Assembly (NCBI RefSeq): GCF_003367905.1
Contig: NZ_CP029462.1
Location: forward strand, 2,170,001-2,234,000
Reading direction: 5' to 3'
DNA length: 64,000 bases
Source of the DNA: Megasphaera stantonii
GTDB lineage: Bacteria; Bacillota; Negativicutes; Veillonellales; Megasphaeraceae
The notes under the pieces were generated by a model. It had not been told where the DNA came from. It saw only the letters and a program-made list of their open reading frames with translations, and made no database searches. A program made the position numbers and the translations under genes. This document shows positions 61,492 through 64,000 of the stretch, one piece after another; the stretch's first letter is position 1; each line of letters opens with the position of its first letter.

Positions 61492-63654
61492 ATGGCAGAT
61501 ATGGAAACGGTGCAGGGGGCGGTAGAACGCGTTTTGTTTGAGGCCCCCGATTCGGATTATATAGTCTTCCGCATTCGGCGCGAAGACGACGAGTCCCTGC
61601 TGACGGTTACGGGAAACGGCCCGAAGCCGCTGGTTGGAGACCGCATAGAAATCATGGGCCGGTGGACCCAGCATAAAAAGTATGGCCGCCAAATGGCGGC
61701 GTCGGCGTGGAAGCGCCTCATTCCCGATACGGCCGACGGCATCGAGCGGTTTTTGGCGTCGGGCGCCGTCAAGGGCATCGGGCCGTCTCTGGCTCGCCGT
61801 ATCGTATCGGCCTTCGGCAGCCAGACGATGGCCGTCCTGGAAAAGGAACCAAAACGCCTGCTGGAAATCGAAGGCATCGGCGCGAAAAAGCTGGCCGTCA
61901 TTACTGAATCGTTTTATGAAGAAAAGCAGGTCAACGACCTGGCCTTGGATTTGGAGACCCACGGCGTGTCGGGGCGCTATGCGGCGCGGCTCGTGCAGAA
62001 ATACGGCGAAGAAGCCCTGTATGTTCTGACAGAGGAGCCGTACCGCATGATTGCCGAAATAGACGGCATCGGCTTTAAAACGGCCGACCAGATTGCCTTG
62101 GCGTACGGCATGGACCCGCAGTCGCCGGAGCGGCTGGCGGCGGGCTTGACGTATGTCCTTCAAGACATGACACAGAACGGCCACGTATGTATTCCCGATA
62201 GGGAGCTCGTCTACCGGGCGTCCCTCATCTTGCGGGCGGAACAGCTGATGCTGCGGGATGTGCTGACTGAAGCGCTCGCCATGGGGCAGCTTTGTGCCGA
62301 TGACTACGGCGGCGAGACCTATGTGTATACGCTGCAGGCCTATGAAGAAGAACGGGGCGTTGCCGAGCGGATACGGGAAATGGCCGCGTATACGCCGCCT
62401 AAGCCGCGGCGGCATGTGGAATTGTTTTTAGACCGCTGGCAGGAGTCGTGCCAGTTCCAGCTGGCCGAGGGGCAGCGCGAAGCCGTATCCCAATCCCTGC
62501 AGTCGGGAATGCTGGTCATTACCGGCGGCCCGGGGACCGGCAAGACGACGGTCGTGCAGGCAATCATCCGCCTGGCCGAGCAGGAAGGGCTGCGCATCGT
62601 CTTGTGCGCGCCTACGGGGCGGGCGGCGAAGCGCCTGGCCGAAACGACGGAGCGCAAGGCTAAGACGATTCACCGCCTTCTCGTGCCGGAAGGCTTTGCC
62701 GGCGGCCGACAGGTCTTCGAATACAACGAAACGAAGCAGCTGCCCGCCGATTTGGTCATCGTCGACGAAGTTTCCATGCTGGATATGGAAATGCTGTATC
62801 ACTTGCTGCAGGCACTGAGCCCGCGCTGCCGGTGCATCCTCGTCGGCGACGCCGATCAGCTGCCGTCGGTCGGAGCCGGCGCCGTCCTTCACGATATTAT
62901 TCAGTCCGAAATACTCCCCGTCGTGCGGCTGCAGACGATTTTCCGCCAAAAAGAAGGGGGCCGCATCGTGACGAACGCCCATCTCATCAACGGCGGCCGC
63001 CTGCCCGTAGTCAATGAAGACGAGGAATTCCGCTTTGTGGAAATTGAACGGGAAGAGCAGGGAGCGGACGTGATCTGCCGGCTGTACGCGGCAGAAACGG
63101 CGGAGGCCGGCGACAAGTTCGCCGTACAGGTGCTGTCGCCGATGTATAAAAATCCCTGCGGCGTCGACAACTTAAACGCCGTCATCCAGTCCGCCGTCAA
63201 CGGGCCCCAAAAAGGAAAAGGCGAGCATAAGGCGGGAAAGGTGACCTTCCGTACAGGCGATAAGGTCATGCAGAAGCAGAACAACTATGACAAGGGCGTA
63301 TTTAACGGCGACATCGGTGAGATTTTTGCCGTGCAGGACGACATCGTGTACGTGCGCTATCCGGAGCAGGACATCAAGTACGAAGGGCAGGAAATCGATG
63401 AAATTACCCTGGCCTATGCCATAACGGTTCATAAGAGCCAGGGGAGCGAGTACCATACGGTTATCATGACGCTCGTCAACAGCCATGGCATCATGCTGCA
63501 GCGGAACTTGCTGTATACGGCGGTTACGAGGGCCAAGGGCAAGGTCATCCTTGTCGGTACGAAAGCGGCCCTGCGCACGGCCGTTCAAAACGTGCGGACG
63601 AGCCGGCGTTTTACCTTGCTGGCTCAGCGGCTGAGGGAGGAAGAAATATGCTGA
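61492..63654 (+). CDS. recD2: RecD2-type ATP-dependent DNA helicase
   Basis: The 720-residue protein matches the RecD2 length. An N-terminal OB-like domain is followed by helix-hairpin-helix repeats (GAVKGIGPSLARRIV, LEIEGIGAKKL, IAEIDGIGFKTADQIA), then an SF1B motor: GGPGTGKTTVVQAI (about residue 344), LCAPTGRAAKRLAE, VIVDEVSMLDMEM, GDADQLPSVGAG, and ITVHKSQGSEY near the end. It unwinds DNA 5'-3' without RecBC and aids repair. The start is ATG 61492; ATG 61501 is an alternative. It overlaps comF by seven bases. Confidence 0.95.
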   Translation: MADMETVQGAVERVLFEAPDSDYIVFRIRREDDESLLTVTGNGPKPLVGDRIEIMGRWTQHKKYGRQMAASAWKRLIPDTADGIERFLASGAVKGIGPSLARRIVSAFGSQTMAVLEKEPKRLLEIEGIGAKKLAVITESFYEEKQVNDLALDLETHGVSGRYAARLVQKYGEEALYVLTEEPYRMIAEIDGIGFKTADQIALAYGMDPQSPERLAAGLTYVLQDMTQNGHVCIPDRELVYRASLILRAEQLMLRDVLTEALAMGQLCADDYGGETYVYTLQAYEEERGVAERIREMAAYTPPKPRRHVELFLDRWQESCQFQLAEGQREAVSQSLQSGMLVITGGPGTGKTTVVQAIIRLAEQEGLRIVLCAPTGRAAKRLAETTERKAKTIHRLLVPEGFAGGRQVFEYNETKQLPADLVIVDEVSMLDMEMLYHLLQALSPRCRCILVGDADQLPSVGAGAVLHDIIQSEILPVVRLQTIFRQKEGGRIVTNAHLINGGRLPVVNEDEEFRFVEIEREEQGADVICRLYAAETAEAGDKFAVQVLSPMYKNPCGVDNLNAVIQSAVNGPQKGKGEHKAGKVTFRTGDKVMQKQNNYDKGVFNGDIGEIFAVQDDIVYVRYPEQDIKYEGQEIDEITLAYAITVHKSQGSEYHTVIMTLVNSHGIMLQRNLLYTAVTRAKGKVILVGTKAALRTAVQNVRTSRRFTLLAQRLREEEIC

Positions 63655-64000
63655 AGGAATGGCTGCTGAACCTGTTGTATCCGCCGCGCTGTCCTGGCTG
63701 CGGCGCTGCCGTAAGCCGTCATGGCCAATGGTGCTCTTCCTGTTTCGGGGCAGTCTGGCGTCCGCGCCGGCTCGCGCGGAAACGGGAAAGCCGCCTGACC
63801 GCCTGTTACTGCCTGTGCGATTACCGCGGGCCTGTCCGGACGATGCTGCAGCGGCTTAAATATGACGGGGCCGTGCGCTACGAACAGGCTGCGGAAGAGC
63901 TGCTGACGCAGTTTCCCTGGCCGGAGCGGCTGGGGCATATCGACTGCGTCGTGCCGGTGCCCCTGGTTCCAGAAAAAGAGCGCAAGCGGGGGTTCAACCA
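63648..64000 (+). CDS. comF: ComF-family protein, N-terminal part
   Basis: The first 117 residues run off the right edge. It begins LLNLLYPPRCPGCGAAV and CSSCFGAVW (zinc-binding CxxC pairs), then LKYDGAVRYEQAAEELL and VVPVPLVPEKERKRGFNQ, the start of the phosphoribosyltransferase-like domain of ComF (DNA uptake in competent cells). GGGAGG precedes ATG 63648 within the end of recD2. Confidence 0.92.
   Translation, partial: MLKEWLLNLLYPPRCPGCGAAVSRHGQWCSSCFGAVWRPRRLARKRESRLTACYCLCDYRGPVRTMLQRLKYDGAVRYEQAAEELLTQFPWPERLGHIDCVVPVPLVPEKERKRGFN

Overview
The window looks like chromosome of an anaerobic Negativicutes bacterium, most like Megasphaera or a close relative. This is inferred, not proven. 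The evidence is GC-rich coding DNA with AT-rich spacers, strong AGGAGG-type ribosome sites, a four-subunit 2-oxoacid:ferredoxin oxidoreductase, amino-acid fermentation genes (threonine dehydratase, RidA, several amino-acid permeases), and Firmicute-type gene orders (walJ-htrA-rlmH; bioY-thiolase-acyl ligase).

Layout. 1-5.0 kb: end of a DEAD-box helicase, two related membrane proteins, a PotE-type antiporter and a thiolase. 5.5-9.1 kb: a probable BirA-controlled operon (hot-dog protein, BioY, thiolase, acyl-CoA ligase), related to Bacillus yhfSTU and possibly concerned with a biotin precursor. 9.2-21.6 kb: purine nucleoside phosphorylase, an amidohydrolase, tandem MATE pumps, an MFS pump, an aminotransferase, two identical tRNA-Ile genes each with its own promoter, walJ-htrA-rlmH, a CBS protein and guaA.

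21.55-36.51 kb is an AT-rich genomic island at the 3' end of guaA. A 17-bp imperfect repeat of the guaA end (15 of 17 matches) lies at 36496-36512, directly before a terminator that would fit the original guaA end. The island holds a decayed tyrosine integrase, a broken junction, four intact co-directional genes (DUF499 ATPase, small unknown protein, DUF1156 methyltransferase, PLD-SNF2 helicase: a helicase-methylase-ATPase type defence system) and a frameshifted Schlafen/AlbA-type gene. The integrase and AlbA genes carry several single-base homopolymer indels, while about 10.8 kb of defence genes are open throughout.

36.6-38.0 kb: an IS256-family element with an 8-bp target duplication, inserted upstream of an HTH-Fic gene followed by a KptA-type RNA 2'-phosphotransferase. 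39.6-42.3 kb: flavodoxin-like reductase, an unknown protein and an amino-acid-binding lipoprotein. 42.3-45.7 kb: threonine/serine catabolism (TdcB with ACT domain, permease, RidA). 45.8-51.0 kb: tRNA-Lys, leucyl aminopeptidase and a run of co-directional small-domain proteins. 51.0-52.4 kb: a ZTP riboswitch with attenuator controlling a stand-alone AICAR formyltransferase. 52.5-55.5 kb: a DUF362 ferredoxin, an IS30-family element and a triple zinc-ribbon protein. 55.6-61.1 kb: LysP-type permease, an IclR regulator and the divergent porCDAB operon. The window ends in a chorismate mutase, RecD2 and the start of comF.
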